A stretch of 64,000 nt of DNA from assembly GCA_907163345.1 (NCBI GenBank), contig CAJQUN010000003.1:9776821-9840820 (forward strand). The letters are read 5' to 3'. The translations under genes and the position numbers were made by a program. The notes under the pieces were generated by a model. It worked only from the letters and a program-made list of their open reading frames with translations, was not told the origin of the DNA and did not search any database. This document shows, piece by piece, positions 34,250-46,743 of this stretch (within the stretch, counting starts at the first letter, position 1; each line of letters begins with the position of its first letter). Origin of the DNA: Haberlea rhodopensis. Its lineage: Eukaryota > Streptophyta > Magnoliopsida > Lamiales > Gesneriaceae.

Positions 34250-34790
34250 CATCATATATATAAGTTGTATTTATTTATGTATATAATAATAATATAAAAT
34301 ACAAATAACTCGAACTAAATAAGTTTGACAATAATAAGAAATTGAATGAATAGTGAGCCATGAGGAATATCCTAAAATAGAACCAACTTACTCTAAACTA
34401 TTATATGCAACAGGATTGATCAGGTTGTTGCGTTATTTTGTACCCACTATGCAACTTGAACCCAAATAAATAATAGAAAGATTCCACGAATCTACCAAGT
34501 TCGAATAATATAGTCCTCTCCTAAAATTTAAATCAATTTCGATTACATTTTCATCCATAGTATTCCATTTAATTATGGTGTGTTTTGGATTATTTATTTA
34601 AAACATTTCTATAATATTTGTGCTTAAAGTTGAAAAAATTGATTTTAAACAAAATCATCAAATGTTTGATATTCAAATAAAAAACAGCTAAATAAACTTC
34701 AATTTATTATAAAATTGTCATCGTTAGCAGCCAACTCAATTCTTTACAAGTGTATTTCAGACCAGAAAACCTGATTCGAAAGTTTACATA
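34250..34790. other. Intergenic DNA, no gene seen
   Basis: AT-rich spacer between two LTR-like stretches. Confidence 0.5.
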
Positions 34791-34799
34791 ACGAAAACA

Positions 34800-36300
34800 T
34801 GCCCGCAAGTGTTTGTTGATGCAAAGCTGAAACAGCAACAACGAGATTGCAACAGCTGTGGCATATTGGTCATAACTCTCAGCTCACTTATTGAAACGGA
34901 ACGATTCAGTATGGGTTGGAAAGATAAGACAATGATCTACAAATCATATTCAGAAGTCAAAGACTGAATCGAAAATTAAAATGGTCAAAAAGCTTCTGCA
35001 AAAACTTAAATTGGAAGTTGCAACAAATCCAAATGAATCTCGTATTGTGCAGACGAAATCAGTAAACTTGCAGCATGTGTATCGTCTTGTATTTCGAGCA
35101 TATCTCTATCATACAAACTTGAAATCGCGCTTGATTCCATGGAAAGCTAAAAGAAAGGGCTACAACTTTCATGCTGATCATTTTACCCAGAAATCAACGA
35201 ATCAAGAGTCATAATCAAGATAACAGAACAGTAGACTTCGGACAGCAAGGTTGGCAGCATACCTACCCTATCAGATCTATTGTAAGTAGACTTACTCTAC
35301 CGGATCCTCTTCAAGCAGAACTACTGTACCAGATCCTCTATCGGATCCTTTGCAAGTAGACTGTCCTACTGGATTAGTTGCAAGTCGACTACCCTACCGG
35401 ATTCCTTGCAAGTATACTACTCTACCGGATTTCTTGCAAGTAGACATACCCTACCTAAGTCCTTGCAAGTAGACCTACCATATTGGACCAAAATATCATA
35501 CTTCCAGAAACCAAAATATGATCGTTGCAAGCTCGGGAAACTTACCAAAACTCTCCCAACGGCTATATATTCTTGTATCTAACGTATATATCATTATTTG
35601 TGGCTATATATACAAGACATGTAAGCTCAAAAACAAGTGATTGAAGATCAATCTAAGCATTCCAGTGCAAACACACTTGGAATTCAAAATGGGGAACTTC
35701 AAAGACAACCTTTCTAACGCATATTCAGTCATACCGGCATGGCCCCACTGATTTGTTTTCATGGAATTGGATCCTCGGAGAATAGATCAAATGAGTCTCT
35801 TTTCCTGGTCTCACTAGGTATGAAAACCGCACTCTGCTAAATGGAGAGCATACCCCAGATTCTTAGGCACATTTTCCTTGTTGTATCAGATTCATTGAGG
35901 GATCATTTGTGTCTTTATAATACTCTATTCTTTGTATTTGAGTGCTTAAATAGAAAAGTGAATATCATTGTAAAAGTTGGTGATTTATTACAATTGGGTG
36001 AGGTCTTTCCATGTGAGACGTTAAAAAACATGCTCTTTGTGATCTGTGTGAGCTAGAAGTTTAAGCTATATTTGTGGCATTAACCTAATTGGGCTGTACA
36101 AATTTGATTATAAACCAAATCTTCTAGTGTGTCCTTCCTGTAAATGAAAAATGTGAAAAATAGAAGGATTACAACACTTTCGAACTTCCATAAACAAGTA
36201 CTTATGTATTTACTTTTATATCAAGATATATAATAAACTTGATATTCACTTTTCTATTTAATCCTTCCTGTATACTTGTTTATTTACAAGTCATAAATTT
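34800..36300 (+). mobile_element. Long LTR-like fragment (Copia, possibly Sirevirus type)
   Basis: Non-coding, with the compositional pattern of a long plant LTR. A segment 'ctacaactttcatgctgatc' (about 35160) leads into a minisatellite, then TATA-like 'ggctatatatacaagac' (about 35600), then a U5-like segment ending in 'gtgatctgtgtgagc' near 36050. No primer site or second copy was found. The family call is inference from style. Confidence 0.35.
35278..35490. repeat. Degenerate minisatellite, unit about 28-31 bp, seven units
   Basis: Units begin 'ttgcaagtagac' or variants and contain 'ctaccggatt'. Copies start near 35279, 35308, 35349, 35377, 35406, 35434 and 35462. It lies inside the LTR-like fragment. 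Confidence 0.85.
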
Positions 36301-36309
36301 CATGTGAAA

Positions 36310-37860
36310 CAAATTCATTCCCAAAAATTTAATATATCAAGATATATAATAAATTTAACATATTATGATATATAACATGTCAGCTGGGCTTTACTAAAAG
36401 GGCTAGATCTGAGAACAGTTCGAAGACTAAATGCCTTTAAGAGGCCCAATATAGTTGATCGGTGTTGACTAACTGATTTGGACAGGCCATGTTGAAGAGG
36501 CTTTGTTAAATGGGCCTAAAATGGGTCTCATTATTTTAAAGACTAGTTCAACTCAGGCCCAATAATAGAATTGTGATTAACTAAACATATACATGTGCAT
36601 CTATTCTCTTTTTATGATGCTGTAAAAAAATTTATATTATCTGATATTTTTAATGCATAAAACGATAAGACATTAAGCCCTAAACACGTTAACAAAATAA
36701 ATTATTTTAAAATCATAATTTATGTATCTTTGGAGCATATGATAAGGTAAGGAAGTCATCATTGTAATTTATGTATCTTTGGAGCATATGACAAGGTAAA
36801 GAAGTCGTCATTGTGTTAACACTTCAATACTCAGGCCTTTTGATGCTGCCTTTAAGGAAGATGTCATTGAAGACAGCTATACCATAATATATTGTGTGTG
36901 CATAAAACACACACCAAATATGTGGTATAGATGCCCTCAACATATATCAAATGTGTGATATAGATGTCTTCAAGGGCACCGCCTATAAAAGCGGCAACAA
37001 CACCATTCAATATTTGATAGGTCAACTACATAACTTGTATGAACAAAAAAAGGGTAGAAACAAGACCTAATATCATTTCAATGTTAGTAAATAATAATAA
37101 AAATAATAATAGATTCATTTAAAACCGACCATTTATTTATTTCAGAATATGACATGTGTACTATCATATCGACACTTGAAACCGACCATCTATTTTATTT
37201 CGGTGCCTGTTATTTTCCTCAATTTGGAAAATATTTGTATGTACTCGTTTAAATTTTCTTTTTAATCAATTGATTGAAAATGATTCATATATCAATTTAT
37301 ATATTTTGTTATTTAAAAGATATCATGTTTTAATAGTAAGTTGGTGTATAAATGATATGGGTGACTCAAAATTTTCGAAAACCTTAGGCAAGTTATAAAG
37401 ATGATGAATCTACTAAAAAATAATAATAATAAAGTGAATGTTAAACTAAAAAACTTACTTATCGCCTTTTTGATTTAAAGTACTTATTAAACTTTTGCAT
37501 TAAAGTTTAGCCAATAAGTCATTTTCGATTGCTAGAATTGCTAATCAATTTAATCGATCTTGAGACATAATTGTTCGTAAATAATTTTTTATGATTTTAG
37601 TTTTGAAAAAGTCTTTATGCAGATTCAACTGTAAATAATATAGTAAGTAATATTTTATATAATATTTTGGGATCGGGTGTGCAGATAGAAGGGGGTTGAA
37701 TATTTGCGCAAGTTCTGCTTAGCTATTTTAAAATCTGCCTCAATCGTGTTACCAACCAAAAGATATGTTCTTATTAAAGACTGATCGGTCGAATAACTGA
37801 AGATTAGTGCATAATGAACTCGACCGGTACAACGAATAAGTTGACCTGATGACAAGTTAT
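36310..37860. other. Intergenic DNA, no gene seen
   Basis: AT-rich; includes a 49-bp tandem duplication at 36717-36814. The short ORF at 37655-37897 (-) has no recognisable motif and may be LTR-derived. Confidence 0.5.
36717..36814. repeat. 49-bp tandem duplication
   Basis: Units 36717-36765 and 36766-36814 both begin 'aatttatgtatctttggagc' and differ at three or four bases. Confidence 0.93.
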
Positions 37861-37869
37861 AAAGATGAG

Positions 37870-38147
37870 GAATCTCCGTAGGCTCTTGTTTCTTCATATA
37901 GGTTCACTCTACTCCTTCTGGTGCTCATTCTTCGTGGCGGCTGTGGTTGTGTGGCCACCCAGCCCAGCCCCTCGCCATGAGTGGTTTTTTGGGGATGTTC
38001 GGTGTCTGGGAGAATGCCGGACTTTCCATTGCTTGCGTCGCTTAGTTAGTGTCCTATCTCCCTTTTTGGTTTGCATTTCTATAATCTTAACTATTATTAC
38101 TATTGTATTGTTATTGTGCTTGTTAGTCTTGTTGATGGGTCGGAACT
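37870..38147 (+). mobile_element. LINE 3' region, left half
   Basis: T/G-rich 3' UTR-like sequence ('ggctgtggttgtgtggcc', 'tttttggggatgttcgg') that continues after 40067 once the solo LTR is removed. Inferred to be the tail of an L1-like element. Confidence 0.5.
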
Positions 38148-40062
38148 TGTGAGGTCCTCGTTACTTAATCCATTATGTATCAGTTCATTATACATATGTG
38201 AGTCAGAATTAAGTAAAACATACACTGATTAAGAGTTTAGTTATGTAGGTTGTTACAACTTAACAAAAACCATGTCAATAATACAATCATATATACAACA
38301 AAACAACCTAAATCAACACTCCTAAGCAGTGGTTCAGCTCACAGCGGAAAACGACTCACAATCTCGTCCTCCCACGTCTATGAGTCCCTACAGAAACAAT
38401 CACACAACATGAGTATAGATATAAAAATCATCCCAGTGCGATATCAATACAAAACATAAACGATAAAGCACTATAAACATCAAATGTGATTGTTCTGTAT
38501 CATGCATCATCAAATGCAATTATGTCATGACATGTCTCATCTCATTTGTTATAACCAGACCAATATGATATGCCTATCTTAGCTCAATATGTCAGTGGAA
38601 CCTCCTCACATCTTCATATTAGCAGCTCATATCATTGTACTGTTCTTACATGTTATAACAGCTAGAGCATATACCCAACCGACGTATATTTCTCATGCCA
38701 AAGCATATGTAGTATATCTATCGTGGCAACAATCACAGCCAAAGCATATACCCAACACTGGCATATCTATCGTGGCACTGATCTCAGCCAAAGCATATAC
38801 TACACATCTATCGTGGCATCCATCTCAACAATGTAATATCATGAATGCACATGCATATGATACCATTAATCATATGACAACATGCTCACATCATCATCAA
38901 AACCATATCATATACTCGTACGTCAAAACGTACTTGTTCTACGACAAAAAACTATATAAATTAGGCGTCACTGTCTAATCGCCTCATTGTCCCGTCCCCT
39001 GTGATGATGCTACAATAATACCAACAATATATCATGTTATCATAGGCATTAAAATCAAATTCTACAAAAATATAACATTTTTAAAAAATCTGACCCTGGC
39101 GATCGATCGCCACATTTCACCGATCGATCGCCATATTGTTTTGTTCCATCGCGATCGATCGCCACTATCTCGCGATCGATAGCCAAAGTGTTCTGTTTCC
39201 TCGCGATCGATCGTCATATTTTCACAGATTGATCGCCACATGCTTTAACCGCCTTATTTTTGCTCTGTTATCGGCGATCGATCGGCACAAAGCTCGCGAT
39301 CGATCGCCGATGTCCAGAAAATTCAGAACATGACGATTTTGAGCTTATCTCCATGGTGGATCTCCTACAACTCGAAATTCAACATTTAACCATGTTTCAT
39401 ACAATCTCTAGTAACATATAAACATGTTTCTCTCATCATACAACTCAATTCTTTGCATGATAACAAGTCTCAATTCAAAGCATACAAAATAGTAACCGCA
39501 TGCTTCAAGTTTCCATCAACTAATTCCATATACATCATATGCTATACAATTCTTACCAAGAAATGATGAAGTCACTTCACTTAACTTCCTAGCTTGATTA
39601 CCAAGTGAATTCCAAGCAAAAGATGGAAAGAAGAAGCAAGAGGTTGAAGAGGGTTTTGTAGAGATTTGTAGGTGAGAAATGGTGTAAGTATGTGTATCAA
39701 ATCTGATTTTATCTTGAATATAAGCTCTCTTAATTCAAACTCATACTCACATGAAATGTTACTCACATACACACCATATTCCAATGCAAACTCAAATGCA
39801 AATCCCCTCAAATGCATGGTAAATGTAAGGACACATCCCACTATATGATGTAATTCCATATTAAATTCCATAAATCATATGTTTATGTTATGAACTCATT
39901 TCTTTGATTCTCACATGTATTTTATTTTCCAATGAGGTTCCATTCATATATGGCTTTACTCCTACTCGGTTCAATCCGAACCCGAGTCCATATCATACTG
40001 TAATTAATCATAATTACACCATAAATATATAACACATGTATACGTCAGATCGAGGCATGACA
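38148..40062. mobile_element. Solo LTR (1915 bp), probably Gypsy
   Basis: Begins TGTGAGGTCCTCG and ends GGCATGACA (TG..CA). It is flanked by a perfect 5-bp target duplication GAACT at 38143-38147 and 40063-40067. There are no internal domains and no second LTR, so it is a solo LTR left by unequal recombination. Reversed, it starts TGTCATGCCTCGATC, also LTR-like, so strand is not certain. ORFs inside are chance. Confidence 0.88.
39101..39315. repeat. Cluster of eight GCGATCGATCGC palindromes
   Basis: Eight copies or near-copies of GCGATCGATCGC in about 215 bp (near 39103, 39122, 39152, 39174, 39203, 39228, 39274 and 39297), about 20-45 bases apart, inside the solo LTR. Several flanks read 'cc' then 'acat'. 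Confidence 0.93.
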
Positions 40063-40067
40063 GAACT

Positions 40068-40652
40068 TCTCCTTGTTGCTCTGGCCATTTGCCTGCAAGA
40101 TTGTGTTGGTTGTACATGTGTTGTTGTTTCTTGTCTGTCCTATGTGTTTTATTTTCTATCTTTGCCTTTTTGTATTGTGGTGGTGTTCATGAATTGAATG
40201 CTTGTAACTCCATTGACTTCTGGTAGCTACGTTTATCTGGGTTTCATGGGCCATTCGTTACTGTTTTTGGGTTGTTGGATTTCTGTGAGAGATTTGGAGA
40301 CGAGAGCTCGCTCGGTTGTTTGCCCTTTATCAGTTTCTGCTTCTCGTGTTTCCTTCTTTGTACCTTCTTATATGATGGAAGACAATTCTTTTGCTCCTCC
40401 TTACCTTGGGGTTTGAGGGGATCTGGATCGGCTCAGTCATGGTCAAGGTGTTGAGATGTTTCGGTGATTCCTGTCACCATATCACATCTATCACCGCTCC
40501 TTGCTACATGTGGATTGGTAAGTGTCAATTAGGCGAATGTATTCGCCGTTTATTTCGGTTGTATTGTCTGTTTTGGGTGTTTATGATGGGATGTCGATGT
40601 AACAATTTGTTCTCTTAATATATTACATGTTTATTTTTTAAAAAAAAAAACA
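40068..40652 (+). mobile_element. LINE 3' region, right half with poly-A
   Basis: Continuation of the T/G-rich LINE tail. It ends 'ttctcttaatatattacatg' then a T-rich stretch and a run of ten A at about 40640-40650, a typical plant L1 3' end. Confidence 0.6.
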
Positions 40653-41169
40653 CTCTCACTCTCAACAAAGAAAATCTCACATAATATAATATATTGGCCT
40701 AGTTAGTGACCAGTTTGTAATAATTGATGTGGTTAAAGATAGCAATACTTTTTCTTAGCGTGCAGCTTAACTTTGTCTAACTGAAAAACAAAAAATTAAC
40801 TTAGCATATGTCTTGTGTGGTGTCCATACATGCACCGGACATGTATATGTGCCATAGATAACATCGATACTTCTGGGCCCGTAGCTCGAATATAGTGTCG
40901 AGCACATATTCAAATTGAAGCATATCATTCTATCTTGGTAATGGCATATCATCATCCAAGCTTTCGTACTACACGAAAAATCTTCTCCCAATATAGCATA
41001 TTGAAAGCCAAGCAGCCGATGTCCGGTATAAAATAACACTTTCGGTGTATGATAAAATCCACTTCTGGTATAAAGGCCTATAAAACAAACCAATAAATGC
41101 CCGGATATAGCACCTACATTTATAAATAAAGGCCCAAAAACAATAATATTTACTCACAAAATTAGTTTA
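40653..41169. other. Spacer between LINE and Copia element
   Basis: No coding signature. A minus-strand ORF at 40767-41093 matches no family known to me. Confidence 0.45.
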
Positions 41170-41490
41170 TGTTATGAAATATGTTTCATAACAATTAATG
41201 CATGTATTAATGCATTTGTGAAACGTAAGATTAGTAAATATTCATAGTTGTTATGAAACGTATATTCGATGTCAATTTACCTTCCACATTCCATCCAATA
41301 TAACTCATAACCTATAAATAGAGGCTTAAAGTAAAATGAAAAATATATGAAAAGCTCTCTAAATTTCTCGATCTAAATTGTTCTCTATATATACAATACT
41401 AGTATTTTATAACACGTTATCAGCACGAATCTCTAGCCAACTTTGTGTAAGTGTGTAAGTTTTATTTGTTTTCTTGATTTTAATTACATT

Positions 41491-42610
41491 ATGACTAATC
41501 TTACAAAACTCGAGTTTGTTGCTCTTGATATCACTGGAAAGAATTATCTATCATGGGTACTAGATGCTGAAATTCATCTAGAGGTAAATGGTCTTGGAGA
41601 AACCATCAAAGAATAAAGTATATCCACAGATCAAGAAAATGATAAATCAACGATCTTCCCCCGTCACCACCTTGATGAAGGGTTAAAAACAGAATATTTG
41701 ATGGTAAATGATCCATTTGCCTTGTGGACTAGTTTGAAGGACATATAAGAACACCAAAAAATGGTTATTCTTCCAAAAACTCGTTATGAGTGGATGCACT
41801 TACGCTTGCAAGATTTTAAAATTGTGAGTGAGTATAATTCAGCAATTTTCAGAATCAGTTCAAAGTTGAAATTATGTGGGGAAAATGTAATTGATGAGGA
41901 TTTATTGGAGAAAATATTCTCCACTTTTTACGCATAGAATGTGCTCCTGCAGCAGCAATATCGTGAAAATGGTTTCAAAAATATTTTGAATTGATTCTTG
42001 TCTCTTGTTGATGAACAAAAATAATGAGCTTTTGTTGAAAAATCACGAGGCTCGTCCAACTGGTGCTGCTCCATTTCCTAAGCAAATGCGACAGATATGC
42101 GATATAATAATGAACAAAACCGAGGCCGAGGTCGTGATCGTGGTCGAAACCCTTACAATAATAATCGTGGTGGCCATATCAAAAGTATTAAGCACCACCA
42201 GAAGTGGGAATGTAACAATAAAATTTACAATAATAATCGTGGTGGTCATCTCAAAAACATTACACACTATCAGAAGTGGGAGCATAATAATGATAAAGAT
42301 GTAAACCAAAATAAAAGGGAGGAGAATAAGTGCTATCGTTGTGGCATGAATGCCACTGGACTCGTACTTGTAGTACGCAAAAGCATCTTATTGATATCAA
42401 TCAAGAATCATTGAAGAAAAAAGAGAAAATGATAGAGACAAATTTCAATAGCAAAGATGTTAATCTTGACCATAATTCTGTTGATAATGGCTTTAATGAT
42501 TTGACTTCTTTAAATGTTGCTGATTTCTTTGTCAATCATCCTAAGGTGATACTAGTCGTGAAAATGCTTAAGAATTTTCATTTTATATTTGTAAATAAAT
42601 ATTTATAATA
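41491..42610 (+). pseudogene. Copia gag with zinc knuckle, broken
   Basis: Begins MTNLTKLEFVALDITGKNYL at 41491. It has stops after GETIKE (41614) and after SLKDI (about 41747). PKTRYEWMHLRLQDFK is followed by the SEYNSAIFRISSKLKLCGE block. The knuckle CYRCGM starts at 42331 and its second half continues in another frame as HWTRT from the same region, so a frameshift splits the C-X2-C-X4-H-X4-C motif. Confidence 0.85.
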
Positions 42611-42703
42611 AATGTTTATTGTCAATATTTCTTTTATTATATAAATATTTTATTTATCATAAAAAGAAGAAGAAAAAAACCTCAATTTGAAATTTTAATT
42701 TTT

Positions 42704-44110
42704 TTGAAGAAAATGGACGTTCCAATGATCATTGGCAACGAATTATGTTTGCCAGATAATGCAACAACACACTCTATACTTAAGGGTAAGAAATATTGCT
42801 CATATCTAATAATGAAAGAAGCTCATGTTAGTACCATATCTGGTAATGCAAAATTAATTGAAGGCTCCGGAAGAACAACTATAATTTTGCCTGGATGAAC
42901 ACAATTTTGCATTGATAATGCGTTATTTTGGTCAATTTCTCAAAAAACTTATTGAGCTTTAAAGACCTTCATAAAAATGAATATCATATTGAGACTAAAA
43001 GTGAAGATAATAATGAATACTTGTATATTACAAGTATTAGTTTTGGAAAGAAAGTTGTGTTGGAAAAACTACATTCTTATTCCTCTGGATTATATTACAC
43101 ATATATAACTAAAATTGAAATATATGCAACCAGAAGTTTACTGATCATAATGATTTTATCATTTGGCATGATCGGTTGGCTCATCCCGGTTCTATAATGA
43201 TGAGAAGAATATTAGAGAATTCACGTGGTCATTCTTTGAAGAGCCAGAAGATTCTTCAATCCAATGAATTCTCATGGGCAGCATGTTCTCAAGGCAAGTT
43301 AATCATAAGGATGTCATCGATAAAAATAAAAATGGAATCTCCTGCATTTTTAGAACGCATACATGGGGATATTTGTGGCCCTATTCACCCACCTTGTAGA
43401 CCATTTCTATATTTTATGATTTTAATTGATGCATCAACGAGATGGTCACATGTATGCCTATTATCAAGTCGCAACTTGGCATTTGCAAAATTACTTGAGG
43501 GGTTATTTCGGTTACGAGCACATTTTTCAGATTATACTATCAAGAAAAATTTGTCTTGATAATACTGGTGAATTTACATCACAATATTTTAATGATTATT
43601 GTATGTCTGTTGGAATAATTGTTGAACATCCTGTCGCTTATGTTCATACACAAAACGATCTTGCAGAATCGTTTATTAAACGTCTTAAATTGATTGCACG
43701 GCCATTGCTCATGAGAGCTAAACTCCCACTATCTGCGTGGGGACATGCTATTTTACATGCAGCTGCATTAAGTCACATAAGGCCAACGAATTATCATGAA
43801 TATTCTCCCCAACAATTGGTTTTTAGTTAGGAACCAAACATTTCCCATCTTAGAATTTTTGGATGTGCAGTTTATGTTCCAATTGCTCCACCACAACGCA
43901 TAAAGATGGGACCTCAAAGGAGATTGTGAATATATGTTGGGTATGAATCACCTTCTATAATAAAATATCTTGAGCCAAAAACTGGAGATTTATTTACTGC
44001 TCGTTTTGCTGATTATCATTTAGATGAATCATTTGTCACAACATTGGGGGAGAAAATAAACAGTCGGTTGATAAAATTATCTGAAATGAATTGTCATTAT
44101 TGACCTCATT
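42704..44110 (+). pseudogene. Copia protease-integrase region, broken
   Basis: The integrase zinc-binding start (WHDRLAHPGSIMMRRI) is split near 43180 between two frames. The catalytic core carries FLERIHGDICGPIHPP (43350), then DASTRWSHV (43425), then a frame change to RKICLDNTGEF (43545) and EHPVAYVHTQNDLAESFIKR (43625). The Copia-type post-core block follows with ISHLRIFGCAVYVPI (43845). Stops at 43828 and elsewhere abolish translation. Confidence 0.85.
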
Positions 44111-44769
44111 CCTCACACAAGACAATGTGAACTGAAAGTTCAAAAGATAATTCATTTGCAACAGTTAGCGAATCAATTGCCAGATGCTTTTTTCTGACCT
44201 AAAGAGTGTGACCAAGTCACATGTACCGACTGTTAATGCTCCGGTTTGAATTAATGTATCTGAAGGACCTTCTACCATTATTAGTAAATTAAAGGCGCCT
44301 ATGAAACGTGGTAGACCAGTCGGTTCTAAGGATAAAAAGATCCTCGAAAATGAAAAGAAGCTAATAATGAAGATAGTAAACTCGAGGCAATTGAAAATCC
44401 AGAAGAATTTTCAAAATCAAAAACTCTAGAAGAGTTTCCAGACATGACAAATAATAAACTTCCAGAAGAAGTTCAGATACCTGAAAATTTTAATAATAAT
44501 GAGATCTCAATAAATTATGTCATGACTGAGAAAAGATGGAACAGATATACAACTAATGTTGATGATAAATTTGCATATACTACAACAATTACTATTATGA
44601 ATGAGAACGAGGATCATGAACCAAAATATGAGAATGCAGACTTAGAAATGATTGACAAATATGGAAAGATGCAATTCAAACAGAGTTGGATTCGATGGCA
44701 AAATATTATGTTTTCGGACCAGTAATACGCACACATGAAGATGTGCAACCAGTTGGTTAAAATTGGTTT

Positions 44770-46210
44770 TTGTATGAAAACGAAATGAGAAAAATGAAAT
44801 TGTGTGGTATAAGGCACGACTTGTTGCACAAGGTTTTTCCCAAAGACCTGGTATTGATTATGAGGAGATATTCTCCTTTGGTGGATGCAACAACTTTTCG
44901 TTATTTGCTTAATCTGATAGCAAATGAACAACTTGAAATGCGTCTTATGGATGCGCATATTTGTATGGCTCACTTGATAATGACATTTATATTAAAATCC
45001 CTGCAATTTTAAAATTACCTAAGGGACATGACCACGGCTCTAGAGAACTTTACTCGATCAAATTGTATAAATCGCTATATGGCTTGAAACAAGCTGGACG
45101 CATGTGGTATAATCGTTTTGGTGAATCCTTGATGAAACAAGGCTATATGAATAATCATATTTGTCCATGCGTTTTATTAAGAGGTCTGAAACTGAGTTTG
45201 CAATCATTGCAATATATGTTGATGATTTTAATATTATTAGGACTCCTGAAGAGGTCAAGAAAGCTACGGATTATTTGAAGCAATAATTTGAAATGAAAGA
45301 TCTTGGAAAGAAAACATTTTGCCTCGGCTTCCAAATTGAGCACTTAGAAAATGATATCTTATTACATCAGTACAGCTAAAATGCTTAAAGGATTCTATAT
45401 GGATAAAGCACATCCACTGAGCATACCTATGGTTGTAAGATCACTTGTTGTGCACAAAGATCCTTTTCGACCTCATGAAAATAATGAAGAACTACTTGGC
45501 CCAGAAAACCATATCTTAGTGCTATTGGAGCATTAATGTATCTTGCTAGTCATACACGCCCTGATATATCATTTGTTGTGAATCCGCTAGCAAGATATAT
45601 TCTTCACCTACACGAAGACATTGGAATGGTGTTAACATATATTTTGTTATCTTCAAGGAACGGTGGAGATGAGCCTTTATTATCTTAAGGCACTCAAATC
45701 TCATATCATAGGCTATGCAGATGCTGGATACTAATCTGATCCTTATAATGCTCGGTCACAAACGGGTTATGTGTTCACATGTGGTGGTACATCTATTTCT
45801 TGGCGTTCAATGAAACAAAACATAACTGCCACTTCATCTAATCATGCTGAATTATTGGCGATCCATGAAGCAAGTTGGGAATGTGTTTGGTTAAGATCTG
45901 TAATCCATCATATTCAAGGAACACGTGGTTCGCATTTAGACAAAAAATGTTTGTACAACTTTGTTCGAAGATAATGCTGCATGCATCGCTCAATTGAAGG
46001 AATGATACATCAGATGCGATAGAACAAAACACATTTCACCAAAATTCTTTTTTACTCATGATCTTCAAAAGAATGGTGAGATCAATGTTCAACAAATTCA
46101 TTCAAATGACAATCTGACATATTTATTCACAAAGTCTTTCCGACTTCAACACTTGAAAAGTTGGTTCACAAGATTGAAATGCGACGACTAAAAGATGTCA
46201 AATGATGAGC
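44770..46210 (+). pseudogene. Copia reverse transcriptase and RNase H, broken
   Basis: The reverse transcriptase has the block KSLYGLKQAGRMWYNRFGES (45070). In another frame IAIYVDDLNII (45210) holds the active-site YVDD. RNase H blocks are GYADAGY (45713), SQTGYVFTCGGTSISWRSMK (45760) and ATSSNHAELLAIHEA (45835). At least five frame changes or stops are seen, for example TAA at 45283. Confidence 0.87.
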
Positions 46211-46694
46211 TCAGGAAGTGGAATTATTTCACACTGAACTCTTTTTTCCTTAACAATGTTTTTTTCCCAATGGGTTTTCTTGGTAAGGTTTTAACAAGGC
46301 AGTGCATTGACATCCAAGGAGGAGTGTTATGAAATATGCTCTATAACAATTAATGCATGTATTAATGCATTTGTGAAACGTAAGATTAGTAAATATTCAT
46401 AGTTGTTATGAAACGTATATTGAATGTTCATTTACCTTCCATCTTCCAACCAATGTAAATTATAATATTAAGCATATAAATAGAGGCTTAAAGTGAAATG
46501 AAAAATATATGAAAAACTATCTAAAAATTCATCTCTCTAAATTGTTCTCTATATAATACAATATTATTATTTTATAACAGTTTACAAGTTGTATAAGTGG
46601 CTTCGATCGTTGATTAAGTCGTATAGGAACATAAATACAATTCACGCATGGCTGGTGCCGTCAGTATAGCACTCATGCACCATTCAACTCGCCA

Positions 46695-46699
<5 letters not shown>

Positions 46700-46737
<38 letters not shown>
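46700..46737. repeat. (AT)n microsatellite
   Basis: About 38 bases of uninterrupted AT just beyond the Copia element. Confidence 0.95.

Positions 46738-46739
<2 letters not shown>

Positions 46740-46743
<4 letters not shown>

Larger units (their letters stand above)
41170..46579 (+). mobile_element. Full-length Copia retrotransposon (5410 bp), degenerate
   Basis: The 5' LTR 41170-41414 and 3' LTR 46325-46579 both begin TGTTATGAAATATG and end TTTTATAACA. A perfect 5-bp target duplication GTTTA lies at 41165-41169 and 46580-46584. A primer-binding site starts at 41415 (cgttatcagcacga), and a purine tract 'ccaaggaggag' precedes the 3' LTR. Domain order is gag, zinc knuckle, integrase, reverse transcriptase, RNase H, which defines Copia. 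LTRs differ at roughly one base in ten including indels. Many stops and frameshifts make it non-autonomous. Confidence 0.96.

Noticed and set aside
38589..38978. 129-codon ORF with repeated HIPNTGIS/LSWQQS-like text
   Set aside because: Lies inside the solo LTR bounded by GAACT. The repetition reflects short LTR repeats, not a protein.
39101..39315. Palindrome cluster considered as a CRISPR-like array
   Set aside because: Spacing and flanks are irregular, repeats are short palindromes, and the DNA is a plant LTR. No cas genes are expected or seen.
42005..42414. Overlapping Asn/Arg/Gly-rich ORFs that resemble an RNA-binding protein
   Set aside because: They sit just before the zinc knuckle of the Copia gag and are the basic gag tail in several frames.
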